Positions 26,684 through 34,835 of a stretch of DNA of 64,000 nucleotides are shown in pieces. A model generated the notes under the pieces. That model saw only the letters and a program-made list of their open reading frames with translations, searched no databases and was not told the DNA's origin. A program made the translations under genes and the position numbers. This stretch comes from an uncultured Collinsella sp. (GTDB lineage Bacteria; Actinomycetota; Coriobacteriia; Coriobacteriales; Coriobacteriaceae), in assembly GCA_900541745.1 (NCBI GenBank), contig UQLA01000004.1, forward strand, positions 62,001 through 126,000, in the 5' to 3' direction. Within the stretch, counting starts at the first letter, position 1. Each line of letters begins with the position of its first letter.

Positions 26684-26929
26684 CTACTCGGCTGCGTTGT
26701 CCGCGGCGGCCTCGCTCTGAGTGATGTAGGCAGCCTCGGCAACCATGTCATCGACATTGGCCTTGGCCTGCTCGACCATGTCCTGGTAGCAGTTCTTGAC
26801 GCGCATACCGCACGCGATGCCCTGCACGCAGGCATTCTTGACCGGAGCGCTGGTGAGCAGCTTGATGCCGGCCGTGCCAAGCAGAAAACCGCCACCGACA
26901 AGCAGAGTGTTGAACGTGGACTTCTTCAT
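26684..26929 (-). CDS. DUF6110-like small membrane protein, partner of the P1B ATPase
   Basis: The 81-residue product starts with a single hydrophobic segment (FNTLLVGGGFLLGTAGIKLL), then a Cys-containing stretch (NACVQGIACGMRVKNCYQDM) and an acidic tail. It resembles, from memory, the DUF6110 proteins found beside P1B ATPases. I start it at 26929 because GGGAGAAG precedes that ATG; the frame continues upstream without a ribosome site. Three cysteines just after the membrane segment could bind the transported metal. It is the first gene of the operon, preceded by an AT-rich region with a palindrome. Confidence 0.72.
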   Translation of the reverse strand: MKKSTFNTLLVGGGFLLGTAGIKLLTSAPVKNACVQGIACGMRVKNCYQDMVEQAKANVDDMVAEAAYITQSEAAADNAAE

Positions 26930-27012
26930 GTTGCTTCTCCCTTTTCCGCAACAACTGCGGCACGGTGCCTTAGCGCCCGAGTAAATAAGTTTGCTCGAGC
27001 ACACTTTTGGAA

Positions 27013-27036
27013 AATAGTTTAATTTATCTAACTATT
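27013..27036. promoter_or_regulatory. AT-rich palindrome upstream of the metal-pump operon
   Basis: AATAGTT and AACTATT flank a 10-base AT-rich centre about 85 bases upstream of the DUF6110-like start. It could be a metalloregulator operator. No regulator gene is adjacent. Confidence 0.3.
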
Positions 27037-27161
27037 AAGGTCAACAAAGGTTAACTCTTTGGAAATCTTGGGGCGCGGAGCAGCCGACTTCTGGCGATCC
27101 GCCTGCCGCAGCGTATATCTCCGGCATCCAAGAAAGGCTCTCCCCCGACCCAACAAATCGA

Positions 27162-27337
27162 GGTCTAATACTTTTCCGCGAAGTGAACGAGTGAAATCGG
27201 ACCCCCGAAACATCTGCATTTTTCGCCAGCAAAACCGCAGGAATAACTCGACAAAACCGCAGGAAACAGAGCCCAAAAAGTGTCGATGCTTCAGGGGTCC
27301 AAATAAGGTCGTTCACTTCGCGGAAAAGTATTAGACC
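27162..27337. mobile_element. MITE-like nested palindrome M4, 176 bp
   Basis: Perfect 27-bp arms begin GGTCTAATACTTTTCCGCG (27162-27188 and 27311-27337). Inner arms GGACCCC-GAA-CATC (27199 and 27284-27300) also pair. The centre has two copies of AAAACCGCAGGAA. No transposase or gene is present. It lies between the metal-pump operon and gatB. Confidence 0.65.
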
Positions 27338-27360
27338 CCGATTTCCGTCACTCCCACAAT

Positions 27361-27425
27361 GTGGCAAAGGGACAGCCCCTTTGCCACATCCATAAAGAAT
27401 GAGGGCGCCATCGGCGCCCTCATTC
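27361..27425. repeat. Two adjacent hairpins
   Basis: GTGGCAAAGG-GACAGCC-CCTTTGCCAC (27361-27387) is followed by GAATGAGGGCGCC-ATC-GGCGCCCTCATTC (27397-27425). The first has the GGGACAG loop core also found in family A and in the htrA terminator. They lie downstream of gatB beyond palindrome M5. Confidence 0.6.
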
Positions 27426-27477
27426 ACCATATTCCATTCAGCCCGCCTGACCCGAACGGCCGAGTCGTTGCAGAACC

Positions 27478-27608
27478 CGGGAGCCCCGGCAGGGCGGGTG
27501 CTTGCTCAAAATGAGTTCCGCACGCAAAGAAGGCCACTTAATGTGGCCTTCGTCTTGCGCAGGACTGTTCGAAATTTTGAGGAAGCACCCGCCCTGCCGG
27601 GGCTCCCG
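27478..27608 (-). repeat. Nested palindrome M5 after gatB, shares core with 12574-12707
   Basis: Outer arms of 26 bp pair perfectly (27478-27503 with 27583-27608, CGGGAGCCCCGGCAGGGC...). The inner hairpin is GAAGGCCAC-TTAAT-GTGGCCTTC. Read on the minus strand, the order is ACAGTCCTG, hairpin with CACATTAAGTG, CGTGCGGAACTC, as in M3. It starts 10 bases after the gatB stop codon. Confidence 0.8.
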
Positions 27609-27617
27609 AGTTCCCGC

Positions 27618-29294
27618 TTACGAGAGCGACGTTCTCAGCAACTCGTTGAAGAGCTTCGGGTTGCCCTTGCCGCGGCTCGCCTTCATGCACTGGCCCACCA
27701 AAAAGCCGATGACCTTCTGGTTGCCGTCACGATACTGCTGCGCCTGCTCGGCACAGTTAGCCAGCACCTCGTCCACGATCGGCTGCAGCGCGCCGGCATC
27801 GCTCACCTGACGCATACCGCGCTCATCGACGATCTTGTTGGGATCGTCGCCGGTCTGGGCCATGGCCTCAAAGACCTCGTGCGCCTGGTTGGAGCTGATG
27901 GCATCGGTCGCTAGCAGCTTGGCAAGCGCCGCCACCTGAGCCGGCGCGATGCCGGACTCGGCCAGCGAGACGCCGGCGCCCTTAAGGTAGGCGATCATCT
28001 CGTTGACCAGCAGGTTTGCGACCGTCTGGGCCTCCTTGCCAGCCATACCGGCAGCGGCGGCCTCAAAGAAGTCGGCAAACTCGGGGTCGCCGGCAATCTG
28101 CTCGGCATCAGCCGTCTTAATGCCAAAGTCGGCCTCAAAACGGGCACGCTTGGCATCGGGCAGCTCGGGGATCTCGCCACGGCAGCGGTCGATGAACTCG
28201 TCGTCCAGATCGAACGGCGCCAGATCGGGATCGGGGAACAGACGATAGTCGTCTGCCGTTTCCTTCACACGCATGACAACGGTGCGCTTGCGGCTAGGCT
28301 CCCAGTGGCGGGTCTCCTGGTAGATAATGCCGCCCTCCTCGAGCACCTCGGCCTGGCGGCAGATCTCGTAGGCAAGGCCGTCATGCAGACTCTTAAACGA
28401 GTTGAGGTTCTTGAGCTCGGTCTTGGTGCCCAGCTTGGTCTCGCCGCGGCGGCGCAGCGACACATTGCCGTCGCAACGCATGGAGCCCTTCTCCATGGAG
28501 CAGTCGGAGATGCCCAGTGTCACAAAGATGCGACGGAGCTTCTCCATAAACAGGCGAGCCTCCTCGGGCGTGCGCAGATCGGGCTCGGTGACGAGCTCAA
28601 TGAGCGGCGTGCCGCAGCGGTTGTAGTCGACGAGCGACTCGGCCGCGGCGGTAATGCGGCCCTCGGCGCCGCCCACATGGACCATCTTGGCGGCGTCCTC
28701 CTCCATATGGATGCGCAGGATGCGGATGGGCACCGTGTAGGAACCGTCCTCGCGACGCTCGGGCATCTGCAGGTTGGACGCGTCGTAGCTGGCCAGGTGA
28801 CCGGCGCGCTGGTTACCCTCGCGCATGGTCGACGTCATGGACGTGGACAGGCCCTCGGCGTTGGCCGAGGCGCTCGCCAGGCTCTGAGCCTCGGCCTCGC
28901 CAAACGCGCAGTCGGGACGCTCGGCGGCACCGCGACCGGTCACGTCCAGGTCCAGGTGACCGTACATGGCAAAGGCGACCGGACCCTGCGTAGTCTGGAA
29001 GTTCTTGGCCATATCGGGATAGAAGTAGTGCTTGCGGTAGAACATCGAGTGGCGCTGGATCTCGCAGTTGGTGGCGAGGCCGGCCTTGACGATGCTCTCG
29101 ATGGCGCGCTTGTTGGGAACCGGCAGGGCGCCGGGCAGGCCCAGGCACACCGGGCACACGTTGGCGTTGGGCTCGTCATCGTGGCTGAGCTTGCAATTGC
29201 AGAACATCTTGGTATCAAGTGCGGTGAGCTCGGTATGGATCTCCAGGCCGATGACGGCCTCCCAATCCTGTAGGACCTCGGAAAGCTCCTTCAT
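27618..29294 (-). CDS. gatB: Asp/Glu-tRNA(Asn/Gln) amidotransferase subunit B
   Basis: GatB binds misacylated tRNA and, with GatA and GatC, converts Glu-tRNA(Gln) or Asp-tRNA(Asn) to the amide. Diagnostic blocks are VIGLEIHTEL, FYPDMAKNFQ, RIHMEEDAAK, NRCGTPLIELVTEPD and the C-terminal YqeY/tail domain. The zinc cysteines in MFCNCKLS...VCPVCLG are present. At 558 residues it is about 80 longer than B. subtilis GatB (476). An extra block of ~65 residues (about 119-188) is inserted between YGHLDLDV and IRILRIHMEED. It starts at 29294, overlapping the gatA stop by one base. Confidence 0.95.
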   Translation of the reverse strand: MKELSEVLQDWEAVIGLEIHTELTALDTKMFCNCKLSHDDEPNANVCPVCLGLPGALPVPNKRAIESIVKAGLATNCEIQRHSMFYRKHYFYPDMAKNFQTTQGPVAFAMYGHLDLDVTGRGAAERPDCAFGEAEAQSLASASANAEGLSTSMTSTMREGNQRAGHLASYDASNLQMPERREDGSYTVPIRILRIHMEEDAAKMVHVGGAEGRITAAAESLVDYNRCGTPLIELVTEPDLRTPEEARLFMEKLRRIFVTLGISDCSMEKGSMRCDGNVSLRRRGETKLGTKTELKNLNSFKSLHDGLAYEICRQAEVLEEGGIIYQETRHWEPSRKRTVVMRVKETADDYRLFPDPDLAPFDLDDEFIDRCRGEIPELPDAKRARFEADFGIKTADAEQIAGDPEFADFFEAAAAGMAGKEAQTVANLLVNEMIAYLKGAGVSLAESGIAPAQVAALAKLLATDAISSNQAHEVFEAMAQTGDDPNKIVDERGMRQVSDAGALQPIVDEVLANCAEQAQQYRDGNQKVIGFLVGQCMKASRGKGNPKLFNELLRTSLS

Positions 29295-30808
29295 TACAGC
29301 TCGCCTCCCTTCCCGGCAAAATCGGGCGCGACGGAAAGCGCGGGCGCACCCGTGGCGGCATCGGCAAAGCCGCGCTCCAGGGCGCGGGCAAACGTGAGCA
29401 GCTGACGGTCCTTAAAGGCAGGTCCCACCAGCTGGGCAGAAACGGGCAGCTGAGTATCCTCGCCCAGGCCCAGCGGCACCGAGATACCACCGTTGCCGCA
29501 GATGTTGAGCGAGATGGTGTACAGGTCGGAGAGGTACATCTGCGTGGGGTCGCTAATCTCGCCAAACTTAAAGGCCGTGCGCGGCGAGGCGGGCATGAGG
29601 ATGGTGTCCACCTTGGCATACGCGGCGTCGTAGTCCTGCGTGATGAGCGTGCGGGCCTTTTGCGCGGCGTAGTAGTACTTGTCGTACACGCCCGAGCTCA
29701 GCAGGTAGGCGCCGAGCATCTGACGGCGCTTGGCCTCGGCGCCAAAGCCGTGGGCGCGCGAGAGCGAGCTCTGGTCAGACAGGTTGGCACAGCCCTCCTC
29801 CTGATAGCCGTAGCGAATGCCGTCGAAACGGGCCAGGTTGGAGAACGCCTCGGCCGGGCCGATGACGTAGTAGGCGGCGATGGCAGCGTCCAAGTGCGGC
29901 AGGTCGACCTCGACCAGCTCGGCGCCCTGGTTCTGCAACTCCTGGGCGGCGCGCTGAACAGCAGCCTTGACCTCGGGCGTCAGGCCCTCGGCCTCCATAA
30001 ACGCAGGGATAATGCCCACGCGCTTGCCCTCGATACCGTCGTTGAGATGTTCGGTAAAGTCGATGGCGCAATCCTGGCTGGTGCAGTCGTACGGATCATG
30101 GCCCGCGCCGGTAAGCGCGTTCATGGCCAGCGCGACATCCTCGACCGTGCGACCAAAGGGGCCCACCTGGTCGAGCGACGAGCCAAAGGCAACCACGCCG
30201 TAACGGCTCACGGCGCCATACGTGGGCTTAAAACCCACCACGCCGCACAGCGACGCCGGCTGGCGGATGGAGCCGCCGGTGTCCGAGCCCAGCGAGAGCG
30301 CGACCTCGCCCGCGGCGACGGCGGCAGCGGAGCCGCCCGAGGAGCCGCCGGGCACGCGCTCGGTATCCCAGGGGTTGTTGGTGCGGTGGAAGGCCGAGCT
30401 CTCGGTAGAGCTACCAAAGGCAAACTCGTCCATGTTGGCCTTGCCCATGGGCAGGCAGCCGGCATCGAGCATGCGCTGGACGCAGGTGGCGGTGTAGACG
30501 CTCTGGTAGTCCTCGAGCATGCGGGAAGCACAGGTGGTGCGCGTGCCCACGAGGTTCATGTTGTCCTTAATGGCCAGCGGCACGCCCGCGAGCGGGGGCA
30601 GCGGCTTGCTTGCGGCACGGTCGGCATCCACGCGCGCAGCAGCCTCGAGCGCAAGCTCGGGCGCCACCTGCAGGAATGCCTGGACCCCGCCCTCGCGCGC
30701 CTCGATGGCGGCAAGAGAGGCCTGGGCCACCTCGGTGGCGGTAAAGTCGCCGGCGGCAACGCCCGCGGCGATCTGGGCGGCGGTAAGGGAATCGAAGCTT
30801 AGCGCCAT
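29294..30808 (-). CDS. gatA: Asp/Glu-tRNA(Asn/Gln) amidotransferase subunit A
   Basis: GatA is the amidase that releases ammonia from glutamine. The Ser-cisSer-Lys triad is visible: Lys in GVPLAIKDN (about residue 81), GGSSGGSAAAVAAGE and the nucleophile Ser in GSDTGGSIRQPAS (about 181). The 504 residues match the family. One-base overlaps with gatC upstream and gatB downstream (TAATG) show a tightly coupled gatCAB operon. Confidence 0.97.
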   Translation of the reverse strand: MALSFDSLTAAQIAAGVAAGDFTATEVAQASLAAIEAREGGVQAFLQVAPELALEAAARVDADRAASKPLPPLAGVPLAIKDNMNLVGTRTTCASRMLEDYQSVYTATCVQRMLDAGCLPMGKANMDEFAFGSSTESSAFHRTNNPWDTERVPGGSSGGSAAAVAAGEVALSLGSDTGGSIRQPASLCGVVGFKPTYGAVSRYGVVAFGSSLDQVGPFGRTVEDVALAMNALTGAGHDPYDCTSQDCAIDFTEHLNDGIEGKRVGIIPAFMEAEGLTPEVKAAVQRAAQELQNQGAELVEVDLPHLDAAIAAYYVIGPAEAFSNLARFDGIRYGYQEEGCANLSDQSSLSRAHGFGAEAKRRQMLGAYLLSSGVYDKYYYAAQKARTLITQDYDAAYAKVDTILMPASPRTAFKFGEISDPTQMYLSDLYTISLNICGNGGISVPLGLGEDTQLPVSAQLVGPAFKDRQLLTFARALERGFADAATGAPALSVAPDFAGKGGEL

Positions 30809-31119
30809 TACTCGCTCTCCCCCTCTCCCAAAATGGACGGCACGCGGAAGTAGCGGTCGCGCGCGCTGCCGGCGTTTTCGAGCGCAACGTCGAGCGGCAG
30901 GTCGCGCTCGGGCTCGCGCAGGTCGTCGCCCATCACGTTGGACAGGCTTCCGATGGGATGGAACGTGGGCTCCACGTCGGGCAAGTCATATTGCAAGACG
31001 GGCTCGAGCATCTGGACGGCGTCGTTCATGTAGGACGTCATCTGGGTGAGCTCGTCATCGGTCAGTGCGATCTTTGCGTACTCGGCGATGCCGCGCACGT
31101 CTTTCTCGCTGAGTGCCAT
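30808..31119 (-). CDS. gatC: Asp/Glu-tRNA(Asn/Gln) amidotransferase subunit C
   Basis: The 103-residue GatC wraps around GatA and GatB. The N-terminal helix ALSEKDVRGIAEYAKIALTDDE, read in two parts around VRGIAEYAKIAL, is the conserved part, and the C-terminal block RDRYFRVPSIL matches the family end. The start at 31119 follows AAGGGAGCG; an in-frame Met at 31137 lacks a ribosome site. First gene of the gatCAB operon. Confidence 0.93.
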   Translation of the reverse strand: MALSEKDVRGIAEYAKIALTDDELTQMTSYMNDAVQMLEPVLQYDLPDVEPTFHPIGSLSNVMGDDLREPERDLPLDVALENAGSARDRYFRVPSILGEGESE

Positions 31120-31303
31120 AGGCGCTCCCTTCCGCATAACAGATAAACCGCTCTAGTATACAAGGCAATGCCGCTTGGAGCAGGCGCTTTACCCAAATGC
31201 AGCGAAAACGTAACGAGGGCGGCGGCTGGTGGGCGGCGGGCTGGCGGTTCTGCAGCGAAACCGCACCGTCCATAGCGAAAACCGTGGCGTCCACAACGAA
31301 AAG

Positions 31304-31360
31304 CATCACAACATTCGACGCTTTTCGTCAAAATCGAGTTTTTCATCGAATGTTGTGATG
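31304..31360 (-). repeat. Family B palindrome, copy B1
   Basis: CATCACAACATTCGA pairs with TCGAATGTTGTGATG around an AT-rich centre. It lies next to copy A1, downstream of the sortase gene. Between gatC and B1 (31120-31303) I see no gene, only short GCGAAAACC-like repetitions. Confidence 0.75.
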
Positions 31361-31373
31361 GTTTGGAAGTCCT

Positions 31374-31410
31374 AACCACCACAAAGGCGCCTGTCCCCAT
31401 TGTGGTGGTT
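31374..31410 (-). terminator. Family A palindrome, copy A1, after the sortase
   Basis: On the minus strand AACCACCACAA-TGGGGACAGGCGCC-TTTGTGGTGGTT. It starts 13 bases after the sortase stop codon. Confidence 0.75.
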
Positions 31411-31422
31411 CTGAACGATGCC

Positions 31423-32361
31423 CTATGCCGAGACCTTGGCCTTGCGACGCTTGCGGACCGCGTGGATCACGATGTCCAGCAGCAACAGCACAATGGCCAC
31501 GACCACGATGAGCACGGCAAACTCGCGCTTGCCCCAGTGGCGGCCGGCCAGCGACTTTTGCTCGTCGACATCCTTCTTGCTGTACTTGGTGCGCACGCAT
31601 TGCACCAGCAGGCGATGGTCGTTCACGCCATAGGGCGTGCAGGTAACGAGCGTCACCTTGTCGGCGCCGGGCTCAATGGTCAGCGACTCCATCTCCTCGG
31701 GCAGCACAACCTCGGAGTCAACCATCTTGTAGGCGAGCGTCTTGTTCATGGTGTGCAGCAGCACCAGGTCGCCGGGCTCCAGCGAGTGGATGTCGTCGAA
31801 CATGCTCAGGTTGCGCATGCCCGAGTGCGCGGTGAGCACGCAATGCGTCGAGGTGCCGCCCACCGGCAGGCTCGTGCCCTCCAGGTGGCCGACGCCCGCC
31901 ATAAGGACTTCTTCGCTCGTGCCGTGGTAGATGGGCATGCTCACGTCGATGGAGGGAATCTCGACCCAGCTCATCATGGGGTCGCGGTCAAAGATGAGCT
32001 GCTGGGCGTAGGGCTCGATCTGGTCGGCGGGAAGCTCGGTGGCCTCGCCGGCAAGTTGCTCGTTATAGGAGCGCGCCTGTAGCAGAATGCGCTCGCGCTC
32101 CTCTTCCGAGAGCGCGTCCACGGTGCTGGACACGGTGCTGATCTGGTTGAACACGCCCGAGGCTTCGAGCCGGTCCAAGATCCACGGCCAGGTCATAAGG
32201 CCCACACCAATAAGGATGATGACGATGGTGATGAGCCGATCAGCCCAGCGCGGCAGTCGCTTACGGCGACGCTTGGGCTTTGGTTGAGGTTTGGGCTGAG
32301 GGCTTGAGCCGCCGTTGTCCGCGGCGTTATTGCTCTTCATATGTTTGGCGCCCTGCACCAT
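31423..32361 (-). CDS. Class C (pilus) sortase
   Basis: This membrane-anchored transpeptidase cleaves LPXTG-like signals and joins pilin subunits. Catalytic His 179 (LTAHSGM), Cys 241 (TLVTC) and Arg 250 (NDHRLLV) are all present. There is an N-terminal membrane segment (about 43-60) after a basic Pro/Lys tail and a second one near the C-terminus (about 285-303), the usual class C topology. A DP motif at 127-128 may form the lid. The start at 32361 has GAGGAG about 10 bases upstream; Met at 32340 is possible. A terminator at 32943-32980 separates it from the pilins, so it has its own promoter. Confidence 0.9.
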   Translation of the reverse strand: MVQGAKHMKSNNAADNGGSSPQPKPQPKPKRRRKRLPRWADRLITIVIILIGVGLMTWPWILDRLEASGVFNQISTVSSTVDALSEEERERILLQARSYNEQLAGEATELPADQIEPYAQQLIFDRDPMMSWVEIPSIDVSMPIYHGTSEEVLMAGVGHLEGTSLPVGGTSTHCVLTAHSGMRNLSMFDDIHSLEPGDLVLLHTMNKTLAYKMVDSEVVLPEEMESLTIEPGADKVTLVTCTPYGVNDHRLLVQCVRTKYSKKDVDEQKSLAGRHWGKREFAVLIVVVAIVLLLLDIVIHAVRKRRKAKVSA

Positions 32362-32377
32362 CGCCGGTCACTCCTCT

Positions 32378-32391
32378 ACAACTCAAGTTGT
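32378..32391 (-). promoter_or_regulatory. Palindrome in the sortase promoter region
   Basis: ACAACT-CA-AGTTGT lies about 17 bases upstream of the sortase start, just before its ribosome site. On the minus strand TTGCAA and TAGACA, 17 bases apart, precede and overlap it as weak -35/-10 candidates. It could be an operator. Confidence 0.25.
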
Positions 32392-32593
32392 CTAAACAAA
32401 TAATAGCCGATTTGCAAGCTTCCACGCCGAACAACGCAGCTAGACCGCTCCGTCCAGTCAAGGATAAGCCCGCATTTGCGTTTTCAAAATGTCCCGAATC
32501 GGCAGGGCGATTCGGGATACAATGTCCATAGAAAACGACGCACCCCGCGTAAGTGTACGAGAGCGCGGGCGGCCTAGTTTTCTGGTTTTGTTA

Positions 32594-32621
32594 AATGCCC
32601 GGGATCCGACCCCCGGGCATT
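32594..32621 (-). terminator. Hairpin after the small membrane protein gene
   Basis: AATGCCCGGG and CCCGGGCATT pair across eight bases directly after the stop codon. The following bases on the minus strand (TAACAAAACC) are not a T-run, so termination is uncertain. Confidence 0.5.
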
Positions 32622-32622
32622 C

Positions 32623-32775
32623 TTATTTGCGCTTGTTGCGGCGCAAATGCCTTCTACCGTCCGCACCGCGCGTGCGCCTACGGACCTTAAACCGAACCTC
32701 ATACGAGTCAAGAAACGCGATGACGAACGTGCCCACCGCCGCGAGGGCGGCGAGCGCGTTAAGGAATTTCAGCAT
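32623..32775 (-). CDS. Small membrane protein, 50 residues
   Basis: A GGAGG box six bases before the ATG at 32775 makes this short gene credible. The product has one hydrophobic segment (FLNALAALAAVGTFVIAFL) and a strongly basic tail (KVRRRTRGADGRRHLRRNKRK, shown in part by the run RRHLRRNKRK). I do not recognise a family. It lies between the pilin terminator and the sortase on the same strand. A role in pilus assembly, or as a holin-like or toxin-like peptide, is speculation. Confidence 0.5.
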   Translation of the reverse strand: MLKFLNALAALAAVGTFVIAFLDSYEVRFKVRRRTRGADGRRHLRRNKRK

Positions 32776-32942
32776 TTGGGGACCTCCGATCGAGTCGTCG
32801 GCCGCCCGCGCACGGAATGCGTCGCAAGGATATTTTACTGCGAGCACTCGCACTTACAGCTGGTAAACGCAATACTTACAAACATCTGTTCGCTAACCAT
32901 ACGCTCGATCCGGCAAGTAACGGCGCCCTGGCTGCGTTATCC

Positions 32943-32980
32943 AAAAAAACGGGGCAGACTCCAGCGCGAAGTCTGCCCCG
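32943..32980 (-). terminator. Terminator of the pilin operon
   Basis: On the minus strand CGGGGCAGACT and AGTCTGCCCCG pair across nine bases and TTTTTTT follows. It lies 100 bases after the major pilin stop codon. Confidence 0.93.
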
Positions 32981-33080
32981 AAAAGAGAATGGCAAAGCAA
33001 GAACGTGGATGGACGAGAAAAGTGTCCGCAAGTCTCATGGCCATCACATCCCACCTGCCAAAGGGATGGGTGAGCGAGCG

Positions 33081-34835
33081 TTACTCCTGCTCGGACTCCT
33101 CAGCCTGCTTACGGCTACGGATGAGGTGAGCCACGCCGATGCACAGCACCGCGCCACCAGCGATCCAAGTGAGGGTCACGCCGTTGAGACCGGTGAGCGG
33201 GAGGCCAACGGACTTGGTGTTGCCGACGTTGATGGTGACCTCGCCTGCGGCGGCGTTGGTGCCATCCGTGCCGGTCAGTTTGTTGTCGCCGGCAGTGCCG
33301 TCGAGCGTACCGAAGGCGATGTCGGTGCGGCCCTTGTCGGACTCGGAAACCTTCGCCTTAAGCTCCGTCACCTTCATGGTCGCGTCGTCATACTTCGCGG
33401 TGATCTTGAAGGTGAAGGGGTTGGCCTTGGTGTAGGAGTCGTCGGGGGCCTTGACCTCGGTCACCTTGTAGAAGCCGGCGTCGAGGCCGGAGACGGCAAT
33501 CTTGCCGTCGTTGCCGGACGTGAACATCACGTAGTCGGGAAGGTGGTTGACGTCGGTAACGGGCACGAGCTGGCCCGCGACGACGCCCGCAGCGTCCTTC
33601 GAGGCGACGTACTGGCCATTGGTGTTCGCGTCATCGGACTGGATGGTGAAGACGGCGCCCGCAAGGCCCTCCTCGGTGCCCTGGTCGACCTTGTTGAGGT
33701 TGAGCTTGAACGCGAAGTCGGCGACGGTGTCCTCGAGCGTCTCGCCCGTGCCGGCGGCATACGGGTTGTTCGAGTACTCGAGCTTGACGGTGTTGGGGTT
33801 GCCGCCCTTCTTGTCGTTGGCTGCGTTGCCGATCACGGCATTACTGTTGAGCTTGGCCTTGTAGAAGACGACGATCTGAGTGTTGGCGTCCACATCCGCA
33901 ACGTCCTTGAGGCCCTTCTTGGTACCGTCGACCTTGAAGTCCACCGTCAGCGTGTTGTTGGCGCAAGCAACCTCGTACTTGCTCCCCTCGATCTTGTTGT
34001 AGACGTCATGGTTCACCGCGTACACCTCAACCGAGCCGTCGACATAGTCGAGGCCGTCGGAAAGCACGTCCGTAAACTTGTAGGCATAGGTGCTGAAGGT
34101 GGCGTAGTTGCTGGCAATCGTGCCGGTGAGCTTGTAGTTGACCTCCTGGCCGATCTGGGAGTCGGCGACGTCCTTCCATTTGTCGGAGCCCTTGATGTCG
34201 TCGGAGACGGCATCAGCGTCGTCGAGGACCTTCTTCTCGACCGTGGGAACGTCCTTCTTTGGCGTGACGGTCGTTGTGCTTTCGCCATCGATCACGGCGT
34301 AGACGGGAGAGGTGAAACCATCGGTCGACTTACCGTCGGGCTTACCGGCGGTAGCGGTAAGGAACAGCCAGTAGCCGGCATCGAGGCCGGAAAGGGACGG
34401 GCTGCCCGCGGTCGTCGTCTGCCAGCCGTCCTTGCCGTCCAGTTTGGCGGCGATCGAGCTCAGGACGTTGTCGCTCGCGACCTTCGAGTCGGTCCCGGCG
34501 TTATCGCTCAGCCAGTCGGCGGCGTTCTGCGCGTTCTCACTGTTGTAGGATCTATCCTTCTCCTGAATGGCGGCCACCACAGCTGCCTCGGCGTCATCGC
34601 TTGCCCACTTGATGTTGCTCACCGTCTTGGCCCCGTCGGTCGTCGTGACCGTCGCCTTGAAGATCTGGATACCCTTATAGGTCGATGTCTTGTCATATCC
34701 AGTATCCGAGAATGTTACAGTCGAGCCCTCCGCAGCAAACGCCATGGTCACCGGGGCCATAACTCCGCCGAAGCTCAGGGCTGCTGTGAGGCCGGCGGTT
34801 ACTGCCAGGCGTGCGATGTTCTTGTTCATGTGCAT
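33081..34835 (-). CDS. Major pilin backbone subunit (LPXTG, isopeptide domains)
   Basis: The 584-residue protein has a signal peptide (basic MHMNKNIARL, hydrophobic core, AFA cleavage region), a pilin-motif lysine candidate in PTVEKKVLDD, repeated Ig/CnaB-like domains, an E-box-like KVTEVKAPDDSY and a C-terminal sorting signal LPLTG plus membrane segment and RSRKQ tail. This is the layout of SpaA/SpaD-type backbones that are polymerised by class C sortase and stabilised by internal Lys-Asn bonds. AGAGGAAAG precedes the ATG at 34835. It is the last gene of the pilin operon and has the strongest terminator. Confidence 0.88.
   Translation of the reverse strand: MHMNKNIARLAVTAGLTAALSFGGVMAPVTMAFAAEGSTVTFSDTGYDKTSTYKGIQIFKATVTTTDGAKTVSNIKWASDDAEAAVVAAIQEKDRSYNSENAQNAADWLSDNAGTDSKVASDNVLSSIAAKLDGKDGWQTTTAGSPSLSGLDAGYWLFLTATAGKPDGKSTDGFTSPVYAVIDGESTTTVTPKKDVPTVEKKVLDDADAVSDDIKGSDKWKDVADSQIGQEVNYKLTGTIASNYATFSTYAYKFTDVLSDGLDYVDGSVEVYAVNHDVYNKIEGSKYEVACANNTLTVDFKVDGTKKGLKDVADVDANTQIVVFYKAKLNSNAVIGNAANDKKGGNPNTVKLEYSNNPYAAGTGETLEDTVADFAFKLNLNKVDQGTEEGLAGAVFTIQSDDANTNGQYVASKDAAGVVAGQLVPVTDVNHLPDYVMFTSGNDGKIAVSGLDAGFYKVTEVKAPDDSYTKANPFTFKITAKYDDATMKVTELKAKVSESDKGRTDIAFGTLDGTAGDNKLTGTDGTNAAAGEVTINVGNTKSVGLPLTGLNGVTLTWIAGGAVLCIGVAHLIRSRKQAEESEQE

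Noticed and set aside
31374..31410. Family A palindromes as insertion-sequence ends
   Set aside because: Copies are single 32-37 bp hairpins, not pairs bounding an element, and no transposase is in the window.
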